Assembly: GCF_000014425.1 (NCBI RefSeq)
Contig: NC_008530.1
Span: 62,001-126,000 of the forward strand
DNA length: 64,000 bases
From: Lactobacillus gasseri ATCC 33323 = JCM 1131
Lineage (GTDB): Bacteria; Bacillota; Bacilli; Lactobacillales; Lactobacillaceae
Direction: 5' to 3'
The first letter of the stretch is position 1; the number at the start of each line of letters is the position of its first letter. Made by a program: the position numbers and the translations under genes. The notes below the pieces were generated by a model. That model was not told the DNA's origin. It saw only the letters and a program-made list of their open reading frames with translations, and made no database searches. Positions 51,590 through 59,850 of the stretch are shown here, in pieces.

Positions 51590-52795
51590 ATGAAAAGAGT
51601 GTTTCAGGCGCAGCTATATCTAAATATTTTGATGGCTGTAATTATTTTGATTAATTATCGTACAGTTAAAGATTGGATTTATCTTGGAATTTTAGCTGTA
51701 GCAGTTGTAGTAAGTAAAAATAAAAGGATTTCGCAGCTAATAAATACAGTACTTATACCCATGGTTTTTATCGATCAAGTTAGAAACTTGAGTGATATTC
51801 TCATTCAGCACTTTTCTCAGTTAACACTACTCATCTTTTGGATTTATGCTGTTGGGGCCATAATAGTATTGATTCCGGTCACAATAGTCGAATATGGGAA
51901 AATTAAAAAGCCAATTTGGCGATTGATAGCATCGGTCTGGATGATTAATTTTGTTATTATGTTTTGCTATCTTTTAACCTTAAAAAATGTAAATCCAGAC
52001 GGCTTTTTAGTGAGTTTAAATAAATCTGGCTTGGTTTATGCTTTAGCAATTTTAGTTTATGTATATTTTGCTGTTAAAAGTTGGGGTTATGAATTTTGTT
52101 TTAATTTACCAACTTTTAAAGGTAAAAAAATGCAGCTACTTTCATTTATTCTAATTTTTGGGATAGCGATTTGGATTTCATTTTTTAAAGTATTTAGTGA
52201 ATTTGCTCAGAGATGGCAGGAATTATTTTGGAATTGGGATTTTTCTTTACTTAATCCAACTGAGTCGGCCCTTCTAAAAAATGCTTGGTCTGTCTTTCTC
52301 TACTCAATAGAAGCGGGAATTGGCGAAGAGGCGACTCGATATATAAACTTAGTTTTACTATTAGTAATTTTCAAAAACAAAAAGTGGCAAATTAATGGTG
52401 CGGTTTTAGGCAGTGCAATTCTATTTGCTTTGCCTCATATTGGAAATGCCTTTGCCTCAGAACTTAAACAAACACCACTAGCAACTGCTTTTCAAGTGAT
52501 TGATACATTTGGCTTTGGGTGTTTTGCGGCTGCGCTAATTTTATATAGTGGTAAATTATGGCCGACAATGGTAATCCATGCACTATATGATATTCTTGCA
52601 TTTTCTAAAACCCCATTGACTCAAGATAGCGTGGGAATTTTTGGTGGAAATACAGGTCAGTTTATTCATGTAATTATTAGTTTAGTACTTTGGGTAAGTT
52701 TTGCTGCTTTTCTTTTAATCAAGAACAGAAAATTAGTAAAACAGAATGTTCAAATCTTGACTCGGGTTCAAAAAACAGATTTGACAATTTCATGA
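51590..52795 (+). CDS. CPBP-family intramembrane metalloprotease (CAAX-like)
   Basis: About 401 residues from the ATG at 51590 (AAGGTGG upstream; an in-frame GTG at 51581 overlaps that site). Ten or so helices. The CPBP motifs are EEATRY in IEAGIGEEATRYI, the His in LFALPHIGN, and HALYD near the end. In lactic acid bacteria these proteases are linked to bacteriocin maturation or self-immunity and to membrane-protein turnover; no bacteriocin gene is adjacent. Substrate unknown. Confidence 0.88.
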   Translation: MKRVFQAQLYLNILMAVIILINYRTVKDWIYLGILAVAVVVSKNKRISQLINTVLIPMVFIDQVRNLSDILIQHFSQLTLLIFWIYAVGAIIVLIPVTIVEYGKIKKPIWRLIASVWMINFVIMFCYLLTLKNVNPDGFLVSLNKSGLVYALAILVYVYFAVKSWGYEFCFNLPTFKGKKMQLLSFILIFGIAIWISFFKVFSEFAQRWQELFWNWDFSLLNPTESALLKNAWSVFLYSIEAGIGEEATRYINLVLLLVIFKNKKWQINGAVLGSAILFALPHIGNAFASELKQTPLATAFQVIDTFGFGCFAAALILYSGKLWPTMVIHALYDILAFSKTPLTQDSVGIFGGNTGQFIHVIISLVLWVSFAAFLLIKNRKLVKQNVQILTRVQKTDLTIS

Positions 52796-52808
52796 AGCAA
52801 GTTATAAT
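52781..52808 (+). promoter_or_regulatory. Promoter of the amino-acid permease
   Basis: TTGACA, 16 bases, TATAAT. The -35 lies inside the last codons of the CPBP gene. The transcript would start near 52815, about 110 bases before the permease ATG. Confidence 0.8.
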
Positions 52809-52870
52809 ACAAGCAAATAAAATAGCCAATTGATTTACTATACAAGAACTTTAATTTTACAAAAATAGAA

Positions 52871-52909
52871 ATGCCTCTAGTATAAGTTAAGTACTAGAGG
52901 TATTTTTGT
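52871..52909 (+). terminator. Terminator-like hairpin in the permease leader
   Basis: ATGCCTCTAGTA pairs with TACTAGAGGTAT (one G-T pair) around a nine-base loop, then TTTTTG. It lies between the promoter at 52781 and the permease start, so it may be a transcription attenuator rather than only the end of the CPBP message. Confidence 0.75.
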
Positions 52910-52927
52910 CTTTAGGGGGAGTACAAA

Positions 52928-54277
52928 ATGGATGAAAAGGAGAAGCTAAAACTAAAAAGATCGCTTAAGAGCCGTCATGTAACGATGATTGCAATTGGTG
53001 GAGCTATTGGTACTGGATTGTTTTTAGGATCTGGTACAGCTATTCAAAGTGCTGGTCCATCAATAATCTTGTCATACCTAATTGTTGGAATTATTAGCTT
53101 TTTCATGATGAGAGCGTTAGGGGAGCTAATCTTAGCTGAGCCTGATCAACATTCATTTATCGAATCAGTAAAAAAGTACCTGGGAAATAGAATGGAATTT
53201 GTTGCAGGTTGGACTTATTGGTTATGCTGGCTTAGTTTAGCAATGGCTGATTTAACTGCAACAGGAATTTATTTAAAGTATTGGTTTAAAGACTTACCAC
53301 AATGGGTAGGGCCTTTAGTAATCGTTGTTCTGTTAATGCTTGTTAACATGGTTAACGTTGGATTATTTGGTGAGCTTGAAAGCTGGTTTTCAATGATTAA
53401 GGTGCTGGCCATCTTAGCTTTAATCGTTACTGGCTTAATCCTCTTAGTTATGCATAGCAAAATTGACTCTAGAACTGTTTCACTGAGTAACTTGATAAAT
53501 TATGGGGGCTTTTTTCCAACAGGCTCATGGGGCTTCTTAAAGTCATTTCAGATGGTAGTCTTTGCCTTTGTTGGGATAGAAATTGTCGGTTTAACAGCAG
53601 GTGAAACGGCTAATCCCGATAAAGATATTCCCAAGGCAATCAATACTTTACCAGTAAGAATTGGGTTATTCTATGTTGGTTCTATGATTGCAATTATGGC
53701 AGTCTATCCTTGGAACAAGATTGTTACTACAACTAGTCCATTTGTGCAGGTTTTTGGCGCAATTGGGATTCCTGCAGCAGCTGGAATTTTAAACTTTGTT
53801 GTTTTAACAGCAGCTATGTCTGCTACTAATAGTGCTATCTTTTCAACTAGTAGATCACTATATGCACTTTCACGTGGAAATAATGCCCCAAAAAGATTTG
53901 GAAAGTTAAGTAGAAAAGCGGTTCCTAATAATGCTTTGACCTTTTCATCGCTAATTTTATTTATCGTCGTAATTCTAAATTATATTATGCCAGCACAAGT
54001 TTTTGATATTATTTCTAGTGTATCAACGATCAACTTTATTATGGTCTGGATAATTATTATGTGGACGCATTTGAAATATCGTGCAGAAAATAAAGGAAAG
54101 CTAGGTAGTTTTAGAATGCCTGGATTTCCAATAACTAGCTGGGTTACAATCATTTTCTACTTAGTGATTTTAATAATTTTGGCGCTAATTCCAGCCACAA
54201 GGCTGCCGTTACTTATTTCAATTATTTTTATTCTAGCTTTAGCATTGAGTTACACCCTTTTAGAAAGAAAAAATTAA
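52928..54277 (+). CDS. Amino-acid permease, APC superfamily (AAT family, CycA/GabP-like)
   Basis: A 449-residue, 12-helix transporter. The N-terminus KRSLKSRHVTMIAIGGAIGTGLFLGSG carries the substrate-contact helix-1 break GGAIGTGLF; FVGIEIVGLTAGE is the helix-6 region. It is closest by motif to D-Ala/Ser/Gly or GABA permeases of the AAT family, but the substrate is not certain. It is preceded by TAGGGGGAG and by the terminator-like hairpin in its leader. Confidence 0.9.
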   Translation: MDEKEKLKLKRSLKSRHVTMIAIGGAIGTGLFLGSGTAIQSAGPSIILSYLIVGIISFFMMRALGELILAEPDQHSFIESVKKYLGNRMEFVAGWTYWLCWLSLAMADLTATGIYLKYWFKDLPQWVGPLVIVVLLMLVNMVNVGLFGELESWFSMIKVLAILALIVTGLILLVMHSKIDSRTVSLSNLINYGGFFPTGSWGFLKSFQMVVFAFVGIEIVGLTAGETANPDKDIPKAINTLPVRIGLFYVGSMIAIMAVYPWNKIVTTTSPFVQVFGAIGIPAAAGILNFVVLTAAMSATNSAIFSTSRSLYALSRGNNAPKRFGKLSRKAVPNNALTFSSLILFIVVILNYIMPAQVFDIISSVSTINFIMVWIIIMWTHLKYRAENKGKLGSFRMPGFPITSWVTIIFYLVILIILALIPATRLPLLISIIFILALALSYTLLERKN

Positions 54278-54284
54278 ATATCAA

Positions 54285-54318
54285 ATAAAGACTGGTAAAT
54301 AAAATTGTCGGTCTTTTA
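54285..54318 (+). terminator. Weak terminator after the permease
   Basis: AAAGACTGG can pair with TCGGTCTTT around an A/T loop, followed by TATAT; modest stem. Confidence 0.45.
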
Positions 54319-54450
54319 TATAGCATTAAATTCGAAAAAAGCAAAATCCTATCTCGTTATTAGTAATAGGGCTTGGTATAATGATTGTAATTAATGCTCT
54401 GAAAACGCTATACTGTATAGGAATAGAATAATAATAACGAGGCAAAGGAT

Positions 54451-55110
54451 ATGGCAAGACAAAAAAATTTAGCAAGACGACATGAAATACTACGCAATAC
54501 TTTTATGCTCTTGAAAAAAAGAGGCATGGAAAATGTATCGCTACAAATGATTGCAGATAAATCTGGCATTTCTAAATCATTACTCCAGTCATATTACCCA
54601 CGTAAGAATCTACTGATTACTGAAATTGTTACCAATTTTATGACGGCGGTCTTAAAGAGTTTAAATGCGACTGATTTCAAAAATTTGAATACATATTCTA
54701 AGATGAAAATCTTTATCTATTTGATTTTAGAACAAGGTATTCAAGATGAAGGCGTTGAACGTGTCGTTAAAAGTATTTTAAGTGATGGCGATTCACTAGA
54801 TCGCTGGAGTCAGATACTTGATGATTGGCTTAAGAATGAAGGCGTTAAGCATGATTTGGGAAATGATCGTCAGGTTCAGATTGGTTTAAACTTTATTGTT
54901 ACAGCTGGAGGAGGTCTATACGTAAAACGGACTGAATTTGATTTAGATGCCGATCAAATTTCTGATATAATGGTAAAAACTTTTATGTCAACATTTTTAT
55001 CAATAGATGAGTCAAAGATAAGCCAAACACTTGTAGAGGCTAAATCAGCCTTACAAAAATATGAATTAACTACCTTAACGCAGGCTATTAATAAAATGTT
55101 CGACAATTAA
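54451..55110 (+). CDS. TetR-family regulator
   Basis: A 219-residue protein. The N-terminal helix-turn-helix (RRHEILRNTFMLLKKRGMENVSLQMIADKSGISKSLLQSYYPRKNLL) is typical of TetR, followed by an all-helical ligand domain. It is encoded 20 bases before a membrane protein of unknown function, and probably represses this pair in response to a ligand. GGCAAAGGAT precedes the ATG. Confidence 0.9.
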   Translation: MARQKNLARRHEILRNTFMLLKKRGMENVSLQMIADKSGISKSLLQSYYPRKNLLITEIVTNFMTAVLKSLNATDFKNLNTYSKMKIFIYLILEQGIQDEGVERVVKSILSDGDSLDRWSQILDDWLKNEGVKHDLGNDRQVQIGLNFIVTAGGGLYVKRTEFDLDADQISDIMVKTFMSTFLSIDESKISQTLVEAKSALQKYELTTLTQAINKMFDN

Positions 55111-55130
55111 TTTTAAGGAAGGTCGAGGAA

Positions 55131-55970
55131 ATGGCAGTACGCACACGCAGTGAGCTGCGTAGAATTGATCAGGCTCAAACTGTGCATGATAAAAGATCTT
55201 TTGGAATTGCAATCTTTACAATTGTAGTTTTATTTTTCAGTTTAGTAACCTTCATGAATCCGATTTTTATGAAGAGTCAAATTGCTAAGGAAAGCAATGG
55301 AGTTGTAGCTGAACGCTATATTAATCAGAAATTTGATAATTTCGCTGCGGCAATTGGCGCTGATCGAAGTAGTAATAACAGTACTAATAATCTCCTAACT
55401 GTTAAGCAGACAAGACCGATTGCGAATGCAATGATTGACTATACTTTGGGAGTTCATTTATTTAGAGCAGAAAATTCTAGTTTAGCTAGTCAAATTCGTA
55501 AGGTTATTTTGACTAAAATCGATGACAATTCTTCAATGGAAGCTAAGTCTGTTCAGGAAAAGTTGAAGAAGAATAAGGAAAGTGGGCTTTACGCAATCAT
55601 TACAAGCTTTGGTTTAGCTAATGCCACTTTAGCAGCAAATGTTGAGCTCGTATTTTTGATTTTAAATATCTTGGTAATCATTTTTGTGGGTATCTTAGCT
55701 TATCAACAAATTAAAAGGCTCAAAGAAATTGTTTCAACTGGGCGTTTAATTCATATGTTTGCGGCTGGAGGGATGAGAGCATCACTAGGACTGATTGTGG
55801 TTTTTGGCTTACTAGCTTTCATTCCAACAATTTTTAATGTTGAAGGTTTGATCTTGAATATTGGCTATTTTTTGGAGATAGCGAGTGGCATTTTCTTAGA
55901 GTTAGTAATTGTCGGAGTAGTCTTGTTTGTAATTAGCACTGTTACTTGGCAGCTTACAAGTGCAAAATAG
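55131..55970 (+). CDS. Membrane protein of unknown function, paired with TetR
   Basis: A 279-residue protein. One N-terminal helix (IAIFTIVVLFFSLVTFMNPIF), an extracytoplasmic segment of about 130 residues, then about four helices (ELVFLILNILVIIFVGILAY, SLGLIVVFGLLAFIP, LELVIVGVVLFVISTVTW). This layout resembles small permease-type or stress membrane proteins, but I recognise no family. GGAAGG precedes the ATG, and the 20-base gap to the TetR gene indicates an operon. The role is not inferable beyond membrane association. Confidence 0.75.
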   Translation: MAVRTRSELRRIDQAQTVHDKRSFGIAIFTIVVLFFSLVTFMNPIFMKSQIAKESNGVVAERYINQKFDNFAAAIGADRSSNNSTNNLLTVKQTRPIANAMIDYTLGVHLFRAENSSLASQIRKVILTKIDDNSSMEAKSVQEKLKKNKESGLYAIITSFGLANATLAANVELVFLILNILVIIFVGILAYQQIKRLKEIVSTGRLIHMFAAGGMRASLGLIVVFGLLAFIPTIFNVEGLILNIGYFLEIASGIFLELVIVGVVLFVISTVTWQLTSAK

Positions 55971-55987
55971 TAAAAAGTTAATGAATA

Positions 55988-56026
55988 ACAAAAAAGGTCT
56001 CAGGTTTTTACCTGAGGCCTTTTTCT
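55988..56026. terminator. Terminator after the TetR operon
   Basis: AAAAAGGTCTCAGG pairs with CCTGAGGCCTTTTT (one G-T pair) around TTTTTA. Confidence 0.88.
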
Positions 56027-56297
56027 GGGAAATGGCGCCGGATTGGATGATCTTAATTGTATTCAAGTAAGTGTAAAGTAGTTAGGGTATAAAATAATTG
56101 TAATATGCAACAGCCATAACGGCTCTTGTAAGGGTCCTCAACCATTTCTCACTACTTATTTTTACAGTAATTAGTGCTTAAATCAAGTTGAAAAGCCTAA
56201 TTATTCTTAAATAATATAATATGTTTGAATTGAGCTGAAAGAATATTCTAAAATCACAAATTCGTTACTTTATAGTCTTTCATAAGGTATTAATTTA
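56027..56297. other. Intergenic stretch with no gene recognised
   Basis: 271 bases between the TetR-operon terminator and the CAP-domain gene (the gene-free gap from 55971 is about 327 bases). I see no coding frame with a start and ribosome site, and no recognised RNA. A short frame on the minus strand near 56090-56190 lacks a start. Confidence 0.5.
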
Positions 56298-57824
56298 TTA
56301 ATTATTCTGCCTGATCCATTGCTTTTTACCAAGATAATACCAAGTTATATGGTCGGTAGTAATTGACTGACCATAAGCGTAACTTTTTCCAGAAGTAACA
56401 TGATTGGCGGTGCGTTTTTGTAGATTTGGATAAGGACTAGTATAAATATTGGTATCGAATGAATGATTATCGATATTTACCACACCCGCAGTAAAATCTG
56501 GATTGTTGTAAACATAGAAATTATGGAACCATTGGTCATTACCTAAGTTATAGTAAGAATAACCATCTTGATAAGAACGACCGAAAATTACTGTATTCAT
56601 TCGGCGCTTTTTATTTAAAGAATCACGTAGTTTTTCTGCTTGAAGTAAAAGGGCTGATTTAATAGTTGCAGATGAATCAGGATCAGCTACTTGTTTTAAA
56701 ATCTTGCGCGTTGTCTTGTCACTGCTATCTTTAATATTTTGCGAGGAAGATATTTTTTCAGAGTTTTTTTCTCTGCTCTTAGTTTCAGTGTTATCATTTG
56801 AGGTTTTTAGCTTAGGTTGATTAGCAGCAACCTGATTAAATAATTTAAAACTATATTGGTAGACATTATTAATATTCACGTTATATTCATGCCCTGAAAC
56901 TAACTTAATATCTCCTGGGAAGTAAGTAATAATTGTTTTGAAGTAACCATATGCCTTATTGCTAAAGTTATTAACATTTGTAGCTTGACTAACTTCGCCT
57001 GTATCTAAATCAGTGACAGTAATTTTAGGAATGCCAGGGGTAGTTTTATCAGATAAATAAAGAGACCAAGCAATGTTATTTCCTTGAAGCAATTCTATTG
57101 GAAAAACGCCACTATTGGGATAAGCAACAGCACTTTTAGCAGCAGCCTTATAGCCATCGCTTGAATATGCAACTTGCTGGACTGAATAGCGGTAGCTATT
57201 TTCACCGTATGCTGCACCAATACCAGTGGTAGTAAGTCTACTTGATAAAAGCCACGCACGATGTCCAGTATCCGATCCATCAAGATTATAGGTATCAGTT
57301 AATAAATCTGTGATTACATCACCAGCAGATTGATTGCTTACATTAAAATTCAAATTAGAGCTAGCAGAAACATTTTTGGCAATTGTCCAGTAAGTATCGC
57401 TAATGTAGTTCGGTCGTGTTTCACTAGGTAACCCGTGTTGATTAGTAAATGGGTTAGCCTTAATTGCAGCCATAACACTTGCGGTAATTTGCGCGTTGTC
57501 ATTATCTGTCTTATTTGTAGAAATACTTGGCAGATCAAACAACCTACGATAAAAATTAATATAGTCTAATTGAGAGCTAATATAAGAACTGGTAACAGAA
57601 CCAGGTGAAAATGGTGCTGTTAGGTGAGGGCTGCTTGCATAAAGATTACTGGAGTTAAAAGTTTGTTTTGGTAATCTTGAATATTGATTTTGAATTTGAT
57701 GAACTTCTTGAATTTCATCTTTGGTAAATGTTGCGGCCAACGCTTCGTTAATCGTAACGGTGCTAGTTGTGGCACTGAGCGTAATAGCAACTATAAAAGC
57801 GGTGGCTTTTTTTGTAAAATTCAT
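56298..57824 (-). CDS. Secreted CAP-domain protein with C-terminal SLAP-like repeats
   Basis: A 508-residue protein with a Sec signal peptide (KKATAFIVAITLSATTSTVTINEALAA). A CAP/SCP-like domain spans about 80-225 (LDYINFYRRLFDLPSI, GHRAWLLS with the conserved GHR, GIGAAYG). A Ser/Lys-rich low-complexity segment lies at 330-375. Two SLAP-type repeats follow at the C-terminus (YYNLGNDQWFHNFYVYN and YAYGQSITTDHITWYYLGKKQWI), which in acidophilus-group lactobacilli tether proteins non-covalently to the wall. GGAGA precedes the ATG. Function of the CAP domain here is unknown. Confidence 0.88.
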   Translation of the reverse strand: MNFTKKATAFIVAITLSATTSTVTINEALAATFTKDEIQEVHQIQNQYSRLPKQTFNSSNLYASSPHLTAPFSPGSVTSSYISSQLDYINFYRRLFDLPSISTNKTDNDNAQITASVMAAIKANPFTNQHGLPSETRPNYISDTYWTIAKNVSASSNLNFNVSNQSAGDVITDLLTDTYNLDGSDTGHRAWLLSSRLTTTGIGAAYGENSYRYSVQQVAYSSDGYKAAAKSAVAYPNSGVFPIELLQGNNIAWSLYLSDKTTPGIPKITVTDLDTGEVSQATNVNNFSNKAYGYFKTIITYFPGDIKLVSGHEYNVNINNVYQYSFKLFNQVAANQPKLKTSNDNTETKSREKNSEKISSSQNIKDSSDKTTRKILKQVADPDSSATIKSALLLQAEKLRDSLNKKRRMNTVIFGRSYQDGYSYYNLGNDQWFHNFYVYNNPDFTAGVVNIDNHSFDTNIYTSPYPNLQKRTANHVTSGKSYAYGQSITTDHITWYYLGKKQWIRQNN

Positions 57825-57979
57825 CTTATCTCCTTTTCGGGATTTATTAGAGTAATAGTAATATATATAACTTAATTATAAAAAATTTTCATTCTTTTGA
57901 GACTTTTTTTCAAAAATAATGCATTATAGCGTCACGATTGTTTATAATAAGGTTTCGAGGACAAAAAGGAGATAAAAAT

Positions 57980-59065
57980 ATGACTGACAAAATTAAGGTA
58001 GGTTTGATCTTCGGTGGAAATTCTTCAGAATATGAAGTTTCTATCATGTCTGCCCACAACATTTATGAAGAAATTGATACTAATAAATTTGATGTTTATC
58101 CAATGTGGATTACGAATGATGGTTATTTAGCTAATGACGCCGATTCTCGCAAAGTTTTAGATAATCCTAAAATGGAAGTAGCTAATCCTCATAAAGTAGC
58201 AAATATTTCTAATATTGTTGAATTAAAAGATCGTCCTGAAATTGACGTATTTTTCCCAATTGTACACGGAAACTTAGGTGAAGATGGATGCTTACAAGGT
58301 TTATTTAGAGTTTTAGATAAGCCATTTGTTGGGGATGATGTTTTAGCTGCAGCTGTAACGATGGACAAGGAAATGACCAAGATTTTAGCTCAACGTGCTG
58401 GTGTTCCTGTCGCAAAATGGATTGCAGTTAAGCGTTTTGAATATAACGATCCAGATAATAATAAATTGGACTATGAATACGTAGCCAGTCAATTAGGCTC
58501 AGATTTATTCGTGAAGCCATCAAATCAAGGCTCTTCAGTTGGTGTAAGTCACGTTACTAACGAAAAGGAATACAAAGTTGCCCTAGCTGAAGCATTCAAA
58601 TATGATGACAAGGTTTTAGTCGAAGAAACTGTTCACGGTACTGAAGTAGAGACTGCCGTTTTAGGTAATGATAAGCCAATCGTTGCTGGTGTTGGTCAAA
58701 TTATTAATGCCAAGGATTCATTCTATACTTATGAAAATAAGTACGATGATAATTCAACTTCAACTTTGGAAATTCCAGCTAAATTACCTGAGGGAATTGT
58801 TGAAAAGGTTAGAAAGAATGCTTTGAAGGTATTTCAAGCAACTGAATGTAGTGGCTTAGCACGTATTGACTCAATGCTTCGTACGGAAGACAAGGAAGTT
58901 GTTTTAACAGAAGTAAATGCTCTTCCAGGATTCACTAATATTAGTATGTATCCTAAACTATTTGAAGAAGTTGGGATTCCATATACTGACTTGATTACTA
59001 AATTAATTGATTACGCAATGGAACGCTACGATCACAAGAAGACTTTGTTACATAAACATGATTAA
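57980..59065 (+). CDS. ddl: D-alanine--D-alanine ligase
   Basis: About 361 residues from the ATG at 57980 (AAAAAGGAG nine bases upstream; a longer upstream frame has no such site). ATP-grasp fold: LIFGGNSSEYEVSIMSA, HGNLGEDGCLQG, KPSNQGSSVGVS, EVNALPGFT. The residue matching the Phe/Tyr that discriminates D-Lac from D-Ala in other lactobacilli appears to be Tyr (SFYTYENKY), pointing to D-Ala-D-Ala and normal vancomycin sensitivity. It acts in peptidoglycan precursor synthesis. Confidence 0.95.
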   Translation: MTDKIKVGLIFGGNSSEYEVSIMSAHNIYEEIDTNKFDVYPMWITNDGYLANDADSRKVLDNPKMEVANPHKVANISNIVELKDRPEIDVFFPIVHGNLGEDGCLQGLFRVLDKPFVGDDVLAAAVTMDKEMTKILAQRAGVPVAKWIAVKRFEYNDPDNNKLDYEYVASQLGSDLFVKPSNQGSSVGVSHVTNEKEYKVALAEAFKYDDKVLVEETVHGTEVETAVLGNDKPIVAGVGQIINAKDSFYTYENKYDDNSTSTLEIPAKLPEGIVEKVRKNALKVFQATECSGLARIDSMLRTEDKEVVLTEVNALPGFTNISMYPKLFEEVGIPYTDLITKLIDYAMERYDHKKTLLHKHD

Positions 59066-59094
59066 ACTTAGTTTAAGTAAAGGGAGAATTTAGG

Positions 59095-59814
59095 ATGGCA
59101 AGCGACCATAATTTTGAAGAACTCGAGGCCCCAGCAAAAACGGCGGAGGAACTTCATATTAGCGTAGCAACATTAAGAAAGTATTCTTTAATTGTTGAAA
59201 AAGTTACTGGAAATAAAGACTACTATGAAAGGACTAAGCAGAAGTCTCGGCTATATTCAGCTAAAGACATTGAAGACTTAAAAGCTTTCAAGGCTCTGTC
59301 TAAAAAAGCTGATCTGACTTTACAGGAAGCAGCAAGACAAATTTTTGCAGTGAGTGATAAAAAAGCTGAAGAGGCTAAAAAGGCTGCAAAAGTGCAAAAA
59401 GAAGTTGCAACTAAGACTGCTACTGTAGATGCTGATCAAGTAGTTAAACTTTTAACTATGCTACAAAATACGATTGCAAGTCAAAATCAAGCAATTCAGG
59501 ATTTGCAAAAGCAAGTAGCGCGCGTTGAAGCTCAAAATAAAAAGTTAATTGATCGATCACACCAATTAGCTGAGCCAGAATCAACAGATTCACAAAAGGA
59601 AGTTCAATCCAATAAAGATCAGGAAGCTGCCAATAATATTACTGAAGAACAGAAAAGTGACCAAGAAGTTCATGAAGAAATCTTAAGAAAAGCTAGAGAG
59701 AACGAAGAAAAGCGTCGTAAACAAAAAGTAGAAGAAAATATTCATCGTACTTTAGCTCAGATGCAAATTCGTCCCAAGAAAAAACACCATTGGTGGGATC
59801 GCTTTTTTAATTAA
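59095..59814 (+). CDS. MerR-type DNA-binding protein with coiled coil and C-terminal anchor-like tail
   Basis: A 239-residue protein. Residues about 12-85 form a MerR-like winged helix (KTAEELHISVATLRKYSLIVEK, SRLYSAKDIEDLKAFKALS). A long helix/coiled coil follows (VDADQVVKLLTMLQNTIASQNQAIQDLQKQVARVEAQNKK), then a charged, disordered stretch. It ends in MQIRPKKKHHWWDRFFN, a basic and aromatic tail resembling membrane-binding amphipathic helices. Layout matches chromosome-segregation/tethering proteins such as pneumococcal RocS or RacA, but identity is inferred from architecture. GGGAGAATTTAGG precedes the ATG. It follows ddl by 29 bases. Confidence 0.7.
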   Translation: MASDHNFEELEAPAKTAEELHISVATLRKYSLIVEKVTGNKDYYERTKQKSRLYSAKDIEDLKAFKALSKKADLTLQEAARQIFAVSDKKAEEAKKAAKVQKEVATKTATVDADQVVKLLTMLQNTIASQNQAIQDLQKQVARVEAQNKKLIDRSHQLAEPESTDSQKEVQSNKDQEAANNITEEQKSDQEVHEEILRKARENEEKRRKQKVEENIHRTLAQMQIRPKKKHHWWDRFFN

Positions 59815-59850
59815 AAAATAGGATGCCTGTTTGTAGGCATCCTATTTTTA
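59814..59850. terminator. Bidirectional terminator between the DNA-binding protein gene and the antiporter
   Basis: AAAATAGGATGCCT pairs with AGGCATCCTATTTT around GTTTGT; A/T flanks on both sides. Confidence 0.9.

Noticed and set aside
56090-56190. Possible gene remnant on the minus strand in the 56 kb gap
   Set aside because: About 34 open codons without start, ribosome site or a recognised product.
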